A stretch of 64,000 bases of DNA, from IMG/VR virus record IMGVR_UViG_3300042389_001739, positions 1 through 64,000 of that record, one strand, 5' to 3'. Each line of letters opens with the position of its first letter. Within the stretch, counting starts at the first letter, position 1. Source of the DNA: a virus. A model generated the notes under the pieces. The model was not told the DNA's origin, searched no databases, and worked only from the letters and a program-made list of their open reading frames with translations. This document shows positions 15,456 to 24,378 of this stretch, one piece after another. The position numbers and the translations under genes were made by a program.

Positions 15456-16710
15456 TCACACCCAGAAACTGAGCCAATCCGCCGCCCAGTTGTTCGGAGG
15501 TGATGTTAGCGGCCTTGGCCAGCCGAGTCAACGTAGCTACCGGTGGTTTGAGATCACTGACCATGGCATAGACCTGCAAACCTTCCGAAGCGCCGATGTA
15601 CACGCCACGGTGGACCACCGACGTACCGCCCTTGAGCGTACGATTCATCTGGGTAAAGCCTGCATCGAAGAAATCCAGGCTCAAGTTATCAAGATGGTTC
15701 TGATCACCGACGAACAAACAGGCCCCCTTGGTGCCCTGCGTCAGATCCACCTCCGCCAGCACGTTGTTGGTCAGCTGGTCCCGAATCGCGGCGCTGATGT
15801 CCGCCGGACTGGTTACCGTCGAGATACTGGCGGCACCCATGACACAGATGCCGTTATCCAGCAGCTGCGCCAGCTCACTGCGGTCAAAGGTAATCAGCGG
15901 ACTATGTACGGCCGCCAATTGGTTGAACAGGTGAAACAGCAAGCTGATCGTGTTGTTGGCCACCGGATACAGCTGGGTCATACCAGGCTTGTACAGTGCG
16001 TTAATTCGCGCATTGTCAATCAGGATCAGCGGACTGACCTTGAGCTCCAGCAGTTTCTGGAAGGCCGTGACCGCATTGCGACAAACCTGCTGTCCTTCGT
16101 TTGGACTGGGAATCGAGGCGATCACACCTACCCGTGGTGGTTTACCTTTGGATTCCATGTATTGCCGGGCAATCTGCACCAGCTTAGCCGCCGTACCGGA
16201 ACCGGTGCCGCCGCCCAGCCCAACACAGATCAGACCGTAATCCATATTGTTACCCCAGGACCGCTGCAGCAAATCCCAGATTTCTTCTTCGTGTCCGCTC
16301 AGGCTCTGCTCGGCAAACCGGGCGTCCTTGGCAGCACCACCCAGCTGCAAGGTGTGCCGCTGAATTTCTTCCGGCAAACCTTGAAAATCACTTTCGGCGG
16401 TGTTGAATAAACCGACGCGGCGATACCCCAGCCGGTGAAAGCTGGCAGCCAGTCGTGCGCCTCCCTGGCCTGAACCCAAAAACGCCATATTAAATGCAAC
16501 GTCATAAGGGAACTGATCGTCCACGACAACCTGCGTCATGGCTTGCCGGTGTGACCCTGGATGCAGCGTCGCCGCCACATTACCGATCGGAACCACGCCT
16601 GGCGGTGGTGCGGCCACTGGAATTACATTCACTGCTTCTGGTTTCGGCTTTCGTTTACCGGACGCTTGATCCAGGGATTGAGCCAGGCGGGCATTCAGAT
16701 CGTCACTCAT
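15448..16710 (-). CDS. Tubulin/FtsZ-like GTPase
   Basis: 420 residues from MSDDLNARL; the ATG at 16708-16710 overlaps the upstream stop by ATGA, which fits the operon better than the ATG at 16725. After a proline-rich leader of about 60 residues comes an N-terminal nucleotide-binding loop (FLGSGQGGARLA, about 78-89). Then comes the tubulin signature GGGTGSGTAAKL at about 166-177, followed by RVGVIASIP and LILIDNARIN, where FtsZ has its following strand. This supports a GTP-binding, potentially filament-forming protein. Known phage tubulins (PhuZ, TubZ families) position replicating DNA or move capsids; FtsZ-like proteins may instead interfere with host division. Which applies here cannot be told. 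Planctomycetes generally lack ftsZ (established), which makes a phage copy notable. Confidence 0.85.
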   Translation of the reverse strand: MSDDLNARLAQSLDQASGKRKPKPEAVNVIPVAAPPPGVVPIGNVAATLHPGSHRQAMTQVVVDDQFPYDVAFNMAFLGSGQGGARLAASFHRLGYRRVGLFNTAESDFQGLPEEIQRHTLQLGGAAKDARFAEQSLSGHEEEIWDLLQRSWGNNMDYGLICVGLGGGTGSGTAAKLVQIARQYMESKGKPPRVGVIASIPSPNEGQQVCRNAVTAFQKLLELKVSPLILIDNARINALYKPGMTQLYPVANNTISLLFHLFNQLAAVHSPLITFDRSELAQLLDNGICVMGAASISTVTSPADISAAIRDQLTNNVLAEVDLTQGTKGACLFVGDQNHLDNLSLDFFDAGFTQMNRTLKGGTSVVHRGVYIGASEGLQVYAMVSDLKPPVATLTRLAKAANITSEQLGGGLAQFLGVND

Positions 16711-17297
16711 CGACTGTTCTCGCATAAAGACTTCAGGGCTTCAAACCGCAGATTCCTGACGTCCGTATTTGTCATTGGGAAAATCTGCGGAAACTGTTTA
16801 CGCTGTTCATTGTACCGTGCGATATAATGCTGCCGTATAGCTTTTAGCTGGTCCACCGTATAACTTCCTTTAGACCAGTGGGACAAAACCGTCAAGTCTT
16901 CCGCTTCCGTGGCTTGTATATCGACCACGATTGCGGCAACCGGGCGCCAAATCTCCAGAAACGGTGGCAAGGTCGGTGCGGAGATGACTACCTTGAGTGG
17001 AATCACGTCTGTAAACCGCCGAATAAACTCACTCGGCCCTGGGTACGGTATCTCGTAATAGACCGGCAACTGATCGGAGAGCGGATGCACGTTGGCTTGT
17101 ACGCAGATCGCTTCGTGAATCCGCTGTGCTTCAAAGTTTTGGTAATTTGTTTCATAAACGTGTCGCCCGTTGGCCACATCAATATCCTGACCAGGCCAAA
17201 GGACAGACCAACCCTGCTGCAAAAGATACTTTGAAACATAATGCGTGTAGGCTCCAGGCGTCCCGGCAATCAGCACATTGTCGGTATGATGCTTCAT
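16707..17297 (-). CDS. Unassigned protein of the glycosyltransferase cassette
   Basis: 196 residues, opening with VLIAGTPGAYTHYVSKYLLQQGWSVLWPG, which looks like a Rossmann-type first strand-loop-helix. Later segments are VVISAPTLPPFLEIWRPVAAIVVDIQ and YTVDQLKAIRQHYIARYNEQ. The layout recalls small kinases or sulfotransferases but the loop is not a canonical P-loop (GTPGAYTH). It is coupled on both sides (ATGA with the tubulin-like gene, overlap with the glycosyltransferase). Probably a carbohydrate-modifying accessory enzyme, by context. Confidence 0.7.
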   Translation of the reverse strand: MKHHTDNVLIAGTPGAYTHYVSKYLLQQGWSVLWPGQDIDVANGRHVYETNYQNFEAQRIHEAICVQANVHPLSDQLPVYYEIPYPGPSEFIRRFTDVIPLKVVISAPTLPPFLEIWRPVAAIVVDIQATEAEDLTVLSHWSKGSYTVDQLKAIRQHYIARYNEQRKQFPQIFPMTNTDVRNLRFEALKSLCENSR

Positions 17298-18358
17298 CGC
17301 ATAAATTCCTGCTGCAGAAATTCTGCAAACTTTTGTTGTCGCTGCCGCAGCACGATAACGGAAGCTGCTTGTAATTGTTGTAACCAGGTTTCAGATTTAG
17401 CCAATACCATATCTAGCGTGTCTCTGACATCCTGCTGCTGCAGTTCAGCCACAGGTAATGGCTGGTATAAAGTCTTACACGGTAAAAGCACGCCAGTCTT
17501 TGTTGCCATAATGTGTTCAGATGCCGGAGAAACGTTTGCTGTAATCACGGGGGTTGTGCCCGGGAGTAACGCGGCCAGCGTCGAACCATACGGATGACGA
17601 GTGCTGACCAGATAAGTCCAGTCGCAGTTTCGGGACAGCTGCGAGTATTTTGTGTAATCGGGTTTCAGGTGTAGCTGGGTGCGCGGGTGCTGTAACAAAG
17701 TCTTCAGCTGCTTGCGATACGTTTTAGATAGCGATCGTTCCATTAAAAACTGAAGATGCAATCCGGAATACTGCTGCAACAATTCATTAAATAACGGCAA
17801 AAAGTTGCGACCGAGATCCCGCTCAAGTTGTTGTGGCAGCACCACCAGCAGGCTGGTTTGATCCTGACGCAGTCGTCCGTAACGACCTTGCAACACTTCT
17901 ACCGGCGAAGTCAGCACACCCCAGGTTCGCTGCGTCGTGTTCAATCCGTACCGGTGATCGAGCCAATCCGCCATTTGACGCGAAAAGACGATGGTACGAT
18001 CCACCGCTTGCAGAAAATCTTCGTGTTGCGTCTGCCAGGAACCCCAGCGAGGGAAGAATAAATGGCGGGTACGCCGACGACGACTACTGGTGGTTACCAG
18101 CTGCGCCTCGGCAAAGGCAAAATGACTGGGCTCAAACCAGCACAAATGTGTACAACCATAGGCCCAGTTATAGACCTGCTCCGGTTTAAGCGCTCGCACC
18201 ACTTGCCGATCCCAATAAGGATGAATGTTGCGCGAAACCACACCATCCGACAAAAACCTGACTTTGACGCCCAGCCGCAGCAGCCAGTCCGCCAGCATCG
18301 TAGCGGCCAATGCGGCTTCGCCTCGAACATAGTTGACATAAATGCCTACTGTCAGCAC
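17294..18358 (-). CDS. GT-B-type glycosyltransferase-like protein
   Basis: 354 residues, GTG start at 18358 behind GGAGG. N-terminal Rossmann-like half (VGIYVNYVRGEAALAATMLADWLLRLGVKVRFLSDG). The C-terminal half has the GT4-like pattern YSQLSRNCDWTYLVSTRHPYGSTLAALLPGTTPVITANV, corresponding to the sugar-nucleotide site region (the usual E-x7-E is not clear). It likely transfers a sugar to a phage or host acceptor in the cytoplasm. It is embedded with two other glycosyltransferase-like genes downstream of the portal. Donor and acceptor cannot be predicted. Confidence 0.75.
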   Translation of the reverse strand: MLTVGIYVNYVRGEAALAATMLADWLLRLGVKVRFLSDGVVSRNIHPYWDRQVVRALKPEQVYNWAYGCTHLCWFEPSHFAFAEAQLVTTSSRRRRTRHLFFPRWGSWQTQHEDFLQAVDRTIVFSRQMADWLDHRYGLNTTQRTWGVLTSPVEVLQGRYGRLRQDQTSLLVVLPQQLERDLGRNFLPLFNELLQQYSGLHLQFLMERSLSKTYRKQLKTLLQHPRTQLHLKPDYTKYSQLSRNCDWTYLVSTRHPYGSTLAALLPGTTPVITANVSPASEHIMATKTGVLLPCKTLYQPLPVAELQQQDVRDTLDMVLAKSETWLQQLQAASVIVLRQRQQKFAEFLQQEFMR

Positions 18359-18376
18359 GCCCAGCCTCCGGAAAAT

Positions 18377-19069
18377 TCAGGCCGGATGCGGTACAAAATC
18401 ACAAAATCCAGATTTTGCGCGACAGCCCGGCATAGTATAGTACCGCTGTTTTAAGCGCCACGCGACATAATTAAAACTGAGTTGATCCCGATAACTGTGA
18501 TTTTCGATCTGCTGCCACCAGTATTGGTTAAAGGCTTGAATAAGTTCCGTCGATTTACGCACCAGACAAGCCGTCTCTACCAACCCGTGATACGTCGGGT
18601 AACCTTCTGCCTGGTAACGCTGCAGCTGCTGCCGCATCAGTTCCGCGTTATCTTTGCGAAGGCGGATACAAGCCTGCAGTTCCTGATACACACAAACCCG
18701 CTGCGGATGTTTAAACGTAGCCAAAGTGCACCTGGCCGGTAGCAGATCCAGCAGTGTCGCCCGCAAACTCACCGGTTTAAGCCGCTGCGAACCATCCAGC
18801 CAAACCGTAATGTCTGCCTGATCGGGTAATAAATGCGTATTGATTTTGTGCCAGCGGGCTGTGCGTCGACGGCACATCGGGTGCTGCCAGACGAGTGGCT
18901 TTAATTCCCAGTCCAGGTAACCCGTTGCCCGTCGCTGCGGAGTTGTCACCTGATCCGTATAGATCAGGTACCGGATATCTAATTCCGGGAGCATTTCCGA
19001 GGCCAGCAGCGAGCGTTCCAACTGATCATAGTGTCCGGTTACACAGCTATAGACTAAGACGCTGGGCAT
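18377..19069 (-). CDS. DUF616-like glycosyltransferase
   Basis: About 230 residues from MPSVLVYSCVTGHYDQL. The ATG at 19069 is preferred to the GTG at 19081, where the ribosome site would be too close. Key segments: CVTGHYDQL at the N-terminus, RYLIYTDQ, RRRTARWHKINTHLL and TVWLDGSQRL (a DxD-like D-G-S). Then LATFKHPQRVCVYQEL and YHGLVETACLVRK follow. This order matches the TOD1/DUF616 glycosyltransferase family as I know it. Overlap with the GT2 gene and close packing place it in the same cassette. Confidence 0.75.
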   Translation of the reverse strand: MPSVLVYSCVTGHYDQLERSLLASEMLPELDIRYLIYTDQVTTPQRRATGYLDWELKPLVWQHPMCRRRTARWHKINTHLLPDQADITVWLDGSQRLKPVSLRATLLDLLPARCTLATFKHPQRVCVYQELQACIRLRKDNAELMRQQLQRYQAEGYPTYHGLVETACLVRKSTELIQAFNQYWWQQIENHSYRDQLSFNYVAWRLKQRYYTMPGCRAKSGFCDFVPHPA

Positions 19070-19863
19070 TGGCGATACCACTTTCCTTTGTTATAGCGTG
19101 GCCCGCGCGACACCGAACGGTAGTGAAATATAAAACTGCCCGGGACCACCGCAGCCTTTTTACCTGCCGCCCGCCACCGTGCCTGCAATTCGTCTTCGTT
19201 CAGTGTCATCAGCGGCGTTGGATTACGCTTGCCCTTGGAAGTATGCGTATTGACCGGGCAGTAATAATGCGTGGCATCATACTTACCTTGCCGCCAGGCC
19301 GTCATGGTCGCCAGCTGAAAAAAGCCGTTAATCGGGCTTTCGATAAATCTACCGTTTTGGGTTTTTTGCAAGCGGGAAGCTACCTGATTGATCTGGCCGA
19401 TGTCGTCCGTCAGATAATAGTTTGGTAAGTACGTCGTAATATCCTGCTTGCCCTTGGCCGTTGATCCGGGGGCATTGGAGACCGGGCCCACTAAATCATA
19501 GCCGTGGTCCAACGCGGCCAGTAGTGCTTTATAATAACCGCTGGAAAACACAAGATCATTGTTCCCGGCAATGACATAAGCCAGGTCGAGGGCGTCCGCA
19601 ATGGCCAATCCCTGATTCCAACTGCGGGTCAACCCGCCGGTTGTCGGAAAATGATAAAGCTCCAGCCGCGCATCCATATGCATTTCCGCCAACTCAAAAA
19701 GCGACTGAACATAAGCGTCTGTCCAGCCCGTCGAGCCGTCATCCACGACGATGGCAACACCGTCAGGGGTGTAAGTAAAGAAGGTGTCTAACGCTTTACG
19801 GGTATAACCATCCAGCACAATAGCGTTATAGGTAGGACAAATGAAACCAATTTGTCCGCCCAT
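19054..19863 (-). CDS. Family 2 glycosyltransferase (GT-A)
   Basis: 269 residues with GGAG upstream. Typical GT2 order: IGFICPTYNAIVLDGYTRKALDTF, AIVVDDGSTGWTDAYVQSL, a donor-site region GGLTRSWNQGLAIADALDLAYVIAGNNDLVF (NND as the DxD equivalent, about residues 107-109), then a C-terminal LNEDELQARWRAAG acceptor-side helix. A cytoplasmic glycosyl transfer from a nucleotide sugar is expected. The gene starts 2 bp after the portal gene, so the products are probably made late, possibly decorating virion proteins (inference). Confidence 0.85.
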   Translation of the reverse strand: MGGQIGFICPTYNAIVLDGYTRKALDTFFTYTPDGVAIVVDDGSTGWTDAYVQSLFELAEMHMDARLELYHFPTTGGLTRSWNQGLAIADALDLAYVIAGNNDLVFSSGYYKALLAALDHGYDLVGPVSNAPGSTAKGKQDITTYLPNYYLTDDIGQINQVASRLQKTQNGRFIESPINGFFQLATMTAWRQGKYDATHYYCPVNTHTSKGKRNPTPLMTLNEDELQARWRAAGKKAAVVPGSFIFHYRSVSRGPRYNKGKWYRQCPAS

Positions 19864-19865
19864 GA

Positions 19866-21764
19866 TTACACTCCAAACTGCTGCTGCATCATCATCGCAC
19901 CTCCCTGGGTGCGCGCTGACTGACGAATCTCATCCATCTTTGCCCGCGTGATCGAGTGCAGCGTCGGGTTCCACTGGCGCAGTTGACGCAGCTGGGAATC
20001 CTTTACGGACTCAGGTAGGCCCAGCAGTTCGCTGGCCAGCTGCGAAGCGGCGGCTTGCAGATCGTTCGGTGTGACGGCGGCGTTAGGTCCCATGTTTTGA
20101 ATGTAATCGGATACCGGTGCCATCGTCGCACCACCCATACCGGGTTGCGGCGGCTGTCCGCCTGCCGGTGCCCCTCCCTGGTTAGGATCTGCCGGTGCAC
20201 CACCTCCGCCTGCAGGTGCCATTGGATTGACCCCCTTGGCGACCTGTGCGGCAAACCCGGACTGTTCCATCAACTCCTGGTTGCGTGCCTGCATTTCCTG
20301 CTGTTTACGCGCTTCGTCGGCAATCCGTTTCTGTTCGGTTTCCCAGTCGTAACCGATTGCGGCCAGGCCTGACGTACCGGAAAGCTGTTGCCCCATCATC
20401 AGCTGCAGCGCAGACATCTGTTTCTGGACATCGTCGGCAATTGTTACACGCTTGAGGCTGGCCTTTACCGGTTCCCAGCTCTTGATCCGGCTGATGCTGC
20501 TTACCATCCACTGCACAAACAAGTTAGCGTCGCTCACCAATGGGCGGTGAGTGCTTTCAAACAAGCGCAAACCGACCGGTGCGGCCTGCACTGCCATGCT
20601 GCCGTTATAAAAATCCACCGGCGTGCCTGCTTCATTGAGCAAGGTTTCGTAACCCTGCTGAATCAGCTCGGTCGGTGCCAGTTGTTTGGCGTCACCGCCC
20701 AGCACCTGATAGTTCACAGGAAAGGGTAGCATTTGCCAGCTGGCCGGATCACGTCGTCGGCGATTGATCATATTACGCACCTGGGCGCGAAAGTCCCCGG
20801 CGGCATAAATCGACATCGGGTCCTGGGTGGAGATACCCCCGGCAGCTGTTCCGTTACGACTCTCGGGTGTGATCAGTCGAAACGGAATCACGTAGTCCAT
20901 GGCGATGGCTTCATTGAACCGCCGCAACACCTGGACATACCAAATCTGGCGGTAGTTCACCAGGCTCCGGGGAATTCCCCAGCCCATATTGCGAATCCCA
21001 GCCAGGGTCGGCTCTTTCATATGAAAAATTGCGTCTTTGTTAAACCGAAACAGCTTGTTGTAGCGCACCGCTTCCAGCACCTGCTTACTGGCGCGTTCAA
21101 GATGGTAAAGATTACCTTCGCGCACCATGCGCTTGTAATACTCAGGAATACGCCAGAGATAAGCCACTTCGTCCGTGTACGGATCGTGCAGCAATTCCAT
21201 CTCGTGCGGATTCCATCGCTTTAAAATCAATTGATCTGATTCTTCTCGTGGTTTGTCTACGACCTGCCAGGCACCACGCCAGCCGGTTTGAGGACAACTG
21301 GCCACAAATTCAAAATCACCATTGAACTCAAAATTAAAGTTGTCGTAAACCACTTTAAGTGGATACATCGCGCCAGTCTTAGGGCACTGCAAATACCGCC
21401 GAAACGGCACCATCACACTGGCGAACCCGTTACCATAGCATAACCTGTCCCGCAGCAACTGCCCGAGAAACGTGGTGGCATGCAGCGTGTCGTCCAGAAA
21501 ATCTTTGTATTTTTTCTTCTCGTCATCGTTGGCATCACCGCCCAGCTCAATATCAGTCACGAAGTAACTGACCAGGCGTTCCATCGCCATCCGGTATGTA
21601 CCCTGTACCATCCAGATATATTCCGACCACCAAAGCGCTGAGCGCATCGTGGTCGGCATCTGCGTTGTGGCAATGTCGTTAAACGGATCAGCAAATCCTA
21701 CATCACCGGAAGCCGTGGCGGCTCCGCGGTTAAAAAACGGACTACTGGTACCGTACAGGGACAT
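19866..21764 (-). CDS. Portal-like protein
   Basis: 632 residues. Features consistent with a portal: a polar N-terminus, TYRMAMERLVSYFVTDIELGG followed by a long alpha/beta body, and a LLRDRLCYGNGFASVMVPFRRYL segment (crown to wing transition in portals). Next come AIFHMKEPTLAGIRNMGWGIPRSLVNYRQIWY and a PVDFYNGSMAVQ strand. The C-terminal third is glutamine-, proline- and glycine-rich (about residues 490-560, with NPMAPAGGGG and PQPGMGGATM), then SVKDSQLRQLRQWNPTLHSI. Length is in the range of large-phage portals. The ring would sit at the capsid vertex and dock the terminase encoded at 58.6-60.5 kb. A GGAG site supports the ATG at 21764. Confidence 0.75.
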   Translation of the reverse strand: MSLYGTSSPFFNRGAATASGDVGFADPFNDIATTQMPTTMRSALWWSEYIWMVQGTYRMAMERLVSYFVTDIELGGDANDDEKKKYKDFLDDTLHATTFLGQLLRDRLCYGNGFASVMVPFRRYLQCPKTGAMYPLKVVYDNFNFEFNGDFEFVASCPQTGWRGAWQVVDKPREESDQLILKRWNPHEMELLHDPYTDEVAYLWRIPEYYKRMVREGNLYHLERASKQVLEAVRYNKLFRFNKDAIFHMKEPTLAGIRNMGWGIPRSLVNYRQIWYVQVLRRFNEAIAMDYVIPFRLITPESRNGTAAGGISTQDPMSIYAAGDFRAQVRNMINRRRRDPASWQMLPFPVNYQVLGGDAKQLAPTELIQQGYETLLNEAGTPVDFYNGSMAVQAAPVGLRLFESTHRPLVSDANLFVQWMVSSISRIKSWEPVKASLKRVTIADDVQKQMSALQLMMGQQLSGTSGLAAIGYDWETEQKRIADEARKQQEMQARNQELMEQSGFAAQVAKGVNPMAPAGGGGAPADPNQGGAPAGGQPPQPGMGGATMAPVSDYIQNMGPNAAVTPNDLQAAASQLASELLGLPESVKDSQLRQLRQWNPTLHSITRAKMDEIRQSARTQGGAMMMQQQFGV

Positions 21765-21784
21765 TGCAAATTCTCCGTGCTGGC

Positions 21785-21970
21785 TTATTTGATTTTACTG
21801 GCCTGCTTTACCCAGTCAGTGGCCTGTTTCAGCAGGTCGTTATCCATATCGTCAGCCTGACGTTCTGTTTCAGGATAAACAGCGTCTGCCTGTGCGGCTT
21901 TTTCTGCCTGGCATTTGCCGGTGCAGCGGTGCTTCGGCGTGCAGCTGCTAATAGCGCCATTTTTTTCCAT
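21785..21970 (-). CDS. Small hypothetical protein upstream of portal
   Basis: 61 residues with a CTPKHRCTGKC cysteine/histidine cluster at residues 10-20 and an acidic helical C-terminus (DDMDNDLLKQATDWVKQ). The start shares a base with the upstream TAA. A small metal-binding head-associated factor is conceivable. No family recognised. Confidence 0.6.
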   Translation of the reverse strand: MEKNGAISSCTPKHRCTGKCQAEKAAQADAVYPETERQADDMDNDLLKQATDWVKQASKIK

Positions 21971-22875
21971 TATACCGGTTCTCCATTGTGCTTGAGTAAG
22001 ATCACAATATCCAATCGTCCCAGTGGTAGATGCAGATTGAGTGACGAGCAGGTAAAGCGAGTTTTCAGCTGAGGTACCGTGACACTGAGTTGTTCTTCGC
22101 CCAAGTATGGCGGCAAGTACTGAAACCCGTCTTCAAATCGTGTGTCATACACCAGCGCCAGACAGTCTTGCCCGACGACTACCGCATGATACCTTGCTGC
22201 TATTGTACCCAGCTGCCCGAGGGTAAAGTAGACTTCGTACTGTGGCTTTTGGGGCGATCCGATCAAAAAGGAAATACCCAGATCCAGGCTGGGTGGTGGT
22301 TCGGATGGCGCGCGAACGGCAACACGCTGATCCAGCCGATCGTGTAATTCCATGAGCAGCTGGGTCTGGTTTGTGAGCTGCTGCAGCAAAGCCTCGGACT
22401 GCACATTCGAGGTTTTCACGGGAGAACTCGGATTTACTTCGGCTTCTTGGGGTACCGGCGCAACCGCAGGCGGACGAGCAAAATACTGCTGATGCACTTC
22501 AGCGGCCTTTACCGCTTCCTGTTGCATCAAATCTGCGAGCTGTGTCGCAACTTTCTGCTGCCGCATCGGGCTAACCGGAGCCGCCAGCCGCGCGGTTGCC
22601 TGCTGCTGGATCTGGCGAAAAAATTCAGTGACATCGCCACCGTACTGCTTGGGCGACTGATTTTTAAACTCCGGTGAATCTCGAAGCTGTTCCAGGTCAA
22701 GTTCAAATCCGCCGCCTTCCACCCCCGGATCCACGATCACTTTTTGCGGGCGATTGGCATCAAACCCCAAAGACACACCTTCACTGTCCGAACGTGGTAG
22801 CATTGTGCCGGGACGAGGGCCGCCTTCCGGAAAATACTTGGTCGGGTCAGGCGTATCGGCTCGCACTTTATCCAT
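21970..22875 (-). CDS. Hypothetical protein, possible head-region component
   Basis: 301 residues. N-terminal low-complexity acidic region (DTPDPTKYFPEGGPRPG), a helical middle (EFFRQIQQQATARLAAPVS, ATQLADLMQQEAVKAAEVHQQYF), a proline-rich linker, then a beta-rich C-terminal domain (PQYEVYFTLGQLGTIAARY, DCLALVYDTRF). It overlaps the upstream gene by 8 bp. Location next to the portal suggests a virion or assembly role, but nothing more specific is visible. Confidence 0.65.
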   Translation of the reverse strand: MDKVRADTPDPTKYFPEGGPRPGTMLPRSDSEGVSLGFDANRPQKVIVDPGVEGGGFELDLEQLRDSPEFKNQSPKQYGGDVTEFFRQIQQQATARLAAPVSPMRQQKVATQLADLMQQEAVKAAEVHQQYFARPPAVAPVPQEAEVNPSSPVKTSNVQSEALLQQLTNQTQLLMELHDRLDQRVAVRAPSEPPPSLDLGISFLIGSPQKPQYEVYFTLGQLGTIAARYHAVVVGQDCLALVYDTRFEDGFQYLPPYLGEEQLSVTVPQLKTRFTCSSLNLHLPLGRLDIVILLKHNGEPV

Positions 22876-23449
22876 GAGAATCTCCGTTGGTGGATTCCGC
22901 GTCTACGTAATAGTCACTGCCCAGCTCTTCCGGATCACCCAACCAGTGGTGTGGCTGCAACAAGAGCGGTTCCGGCAAAAGACTCTGTTCAATCACCTGA
23001 AAGGGTTCGTCGACTCCCGCCAGTGTCGCGGTACTGTTCGGCAGCAGTACGTAACGAAACGATTTACCGTTGGGTTTCTGAATAGGCACGGAAAACGGAA
23101 TGATCGCACCGTAGGTGATGACGGCAGCGGTTTCCTGATTTTCTAATGCCGCCAGCGCCTGCAAGAGCTCCGGTAAAGTCTCAAAGTCGTGCACCAGAGG
23201 GTACTGCCCTGCGGGCATTTCGCACAGAATCCACCGATGCGGTAACCCGCGACTCCACTGTTTAGGATCCTGATCTCGCTGGGCTTCCGCCAGTTTTGCA
23301 CTGATGTCCGCAGGTAGTTGCTGCTTCAGCTCACTGAATTCTGCCGAATAGTCTGTAAAGATCTCGGGCGGCCCGGCCATGAATTCTTCCAGGCCCGGCA
23401 CAGTCTGGCAAAACTGCTGATAGCGCTCGCCTTTTTCAGCTACTGCCAT
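22868..23449 (-). CDS. Hypothetical protein
   Basis: 193 residues with a strong GGAGGAGGG site before ATG 23449. Segments: EKGERYQQFCQTVPGLEEFM, a helical middle (AEFSELKQQLPADISAKLAEAQRDQ), and a beta C-terminal part (SFRYVLLPNSTATLAGVDEPF). It ends with a Gly/Asp/Ser tail. It is coupled to 21970-22875. No family recognised. Confidence 0.65.
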   Translation of the reverse strand: MAVAEKGERYQQFCQTVPGLEEFMAGPPEIFTDYSAEFSELKQQLPADISAKLAEAQRDQDPKQWSRGLPHRWILCEMPAGQYPLVHDFETLPELLQALAALENQETAAVITYGAIIPFSVPIQKPNGKSFRYVLLPNSTATLAGVDEPFQVIEQSLLPEPLLLQPHHWLGDPEELGSDYYVDAESTNGDSHG

Positions 23450-23672
23450 GATTACCCTCCTCCACTGCCGGAACGTAGGTTAACGCCAGCGAAACCTCGT
23501 CCGACGTTTTAACAACACTGCCCACTACCGCAATAATTGCCTGCGTTGCCTGTACCCACTCGTTGATCGTCTGTTCCAGTTGCACCGAGTCCGGTGCGGT
23601 AAAGATGCGCAGCTTTACGGTCTGATCCGGTAAAAGAAACTGGCGAAGTGAAGGCAGGGGAAACTCGGACAC
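23436..23672 (-). CDS. Small hypothetical protein
   Basis: 78 residues, GTG start at 23672 with a weak site. Strand-rich (LPDQTVKLRIFTAPDSVQLEQ, VSLALTYVPAVEE). It overlaps the next gene by 14 bp. No family recognised. Confidence 0.55.
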   Translation of the reverse strand: MSEFPLPSLRQFLLPDQTVKLRIFTAPDSVQLEQTINEWVQATQAIIAVVGSVVKTSDEVSLALTYVPAVEEGNHGSS

Positions 23673-23678
23673 GGCAAT

Positions 23679-24368
23679 TCACTTTCGATATTGTTCAATG
23701 CGTTTTTGATGTTCCAGATCCTGTGCCCGCGTCATGATTTCCTTATACTGTGCAAACGCATTATCCTGCGTCAACCGGGGCAGCGAAAACAGAGAATTCG
23801 CGGCCTCCACGTGTAGCTTGCTGGGGCGAAAACTTACAATCGATGGCGTCGACTGCACCTGCTCCTGGCGGGTATCAAAGGCGTATTGCCGCTCGTTTGT
23901 CAGCACCGCAAATACATTTACTTCCACTAACGGCATTCCGGGTGTCAGCACTTTACGTGCGTCATGCACCAGGGGATCGTAAATGTTTAACTTCTGTAAG
24001 GCATACTGATACAGCCGTTTGTTCGGCAGATCAAACTGCACGGTCTCTAAAATCGCGTCCACCAGCTGATTCCACTGATCCTGCCGCGCCGCCCAGAGTG
24101 AATGATTCCAGGCCGGATCGTTCGGCAGTTGCAAGCCCTGAAACACGGGCTGCTCAAACTGATACCAGAAAATCTGCAGGTTGCAGCGCTGCACCAGATC
24201 CGCCAGATTGATTTCCGAAAACCGACCCCAGAGATAGATCGGTGCGGGGGTGTACCAGACATAACCAGCCACATCGGCCAGCTGGTGTGCGCGCTCAAAC
24301 TTGATCCGGTACTTGGGCACCGTAAATGGTTTGAACAGGTAATACTGATCTTCTGCAACTTGCGACAC
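23679..24368 (-). CDS. Hypothetical protein
   Basis: 229 residues, GTG start at 24368 behind GAGG. Aromatic-rich beta segments at the N-terminus (YYLFKPFTVPKYRIKF, YVWYTPAPIYLWGRFSE). The centre has LQLPNDPAWNHSLWAARQDQW, and the end is a charged helix. It lies in the run between the portal and the nucleases. No family recognised. Confidence 0.65.
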   Translation of the reverse strand: MSQVAEDQYYLFKPFTVPKYRIKFERAHQLADVAGYVWYTPAPIYLWGRFSEINLADLVQRCNLQIFWYQFEQPVFQGLQLPNDPAWNHSLWAARQDQWNQLVDAILETVQFDLPNKRLYQYALQKLNIYDPLVHDARKVLTPGMPLVEVNVFAVLTNERQYAFDTRQEQVQSTPSIVSFRPSKLHVEAANSLFSLPRLTQDNAFAQYKEIMTRAQDLEHQKRIEQYRK

Positions 24369-24378
24369 GTTCAGGACC

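Noticed and set aside
15490-16410. Long plus-strand frame opposite the tubulin-like gene
   Set aside because: The minus-strand product carries the intact GTPase signature; the plus frame is unlike a natural protein and unsupported.
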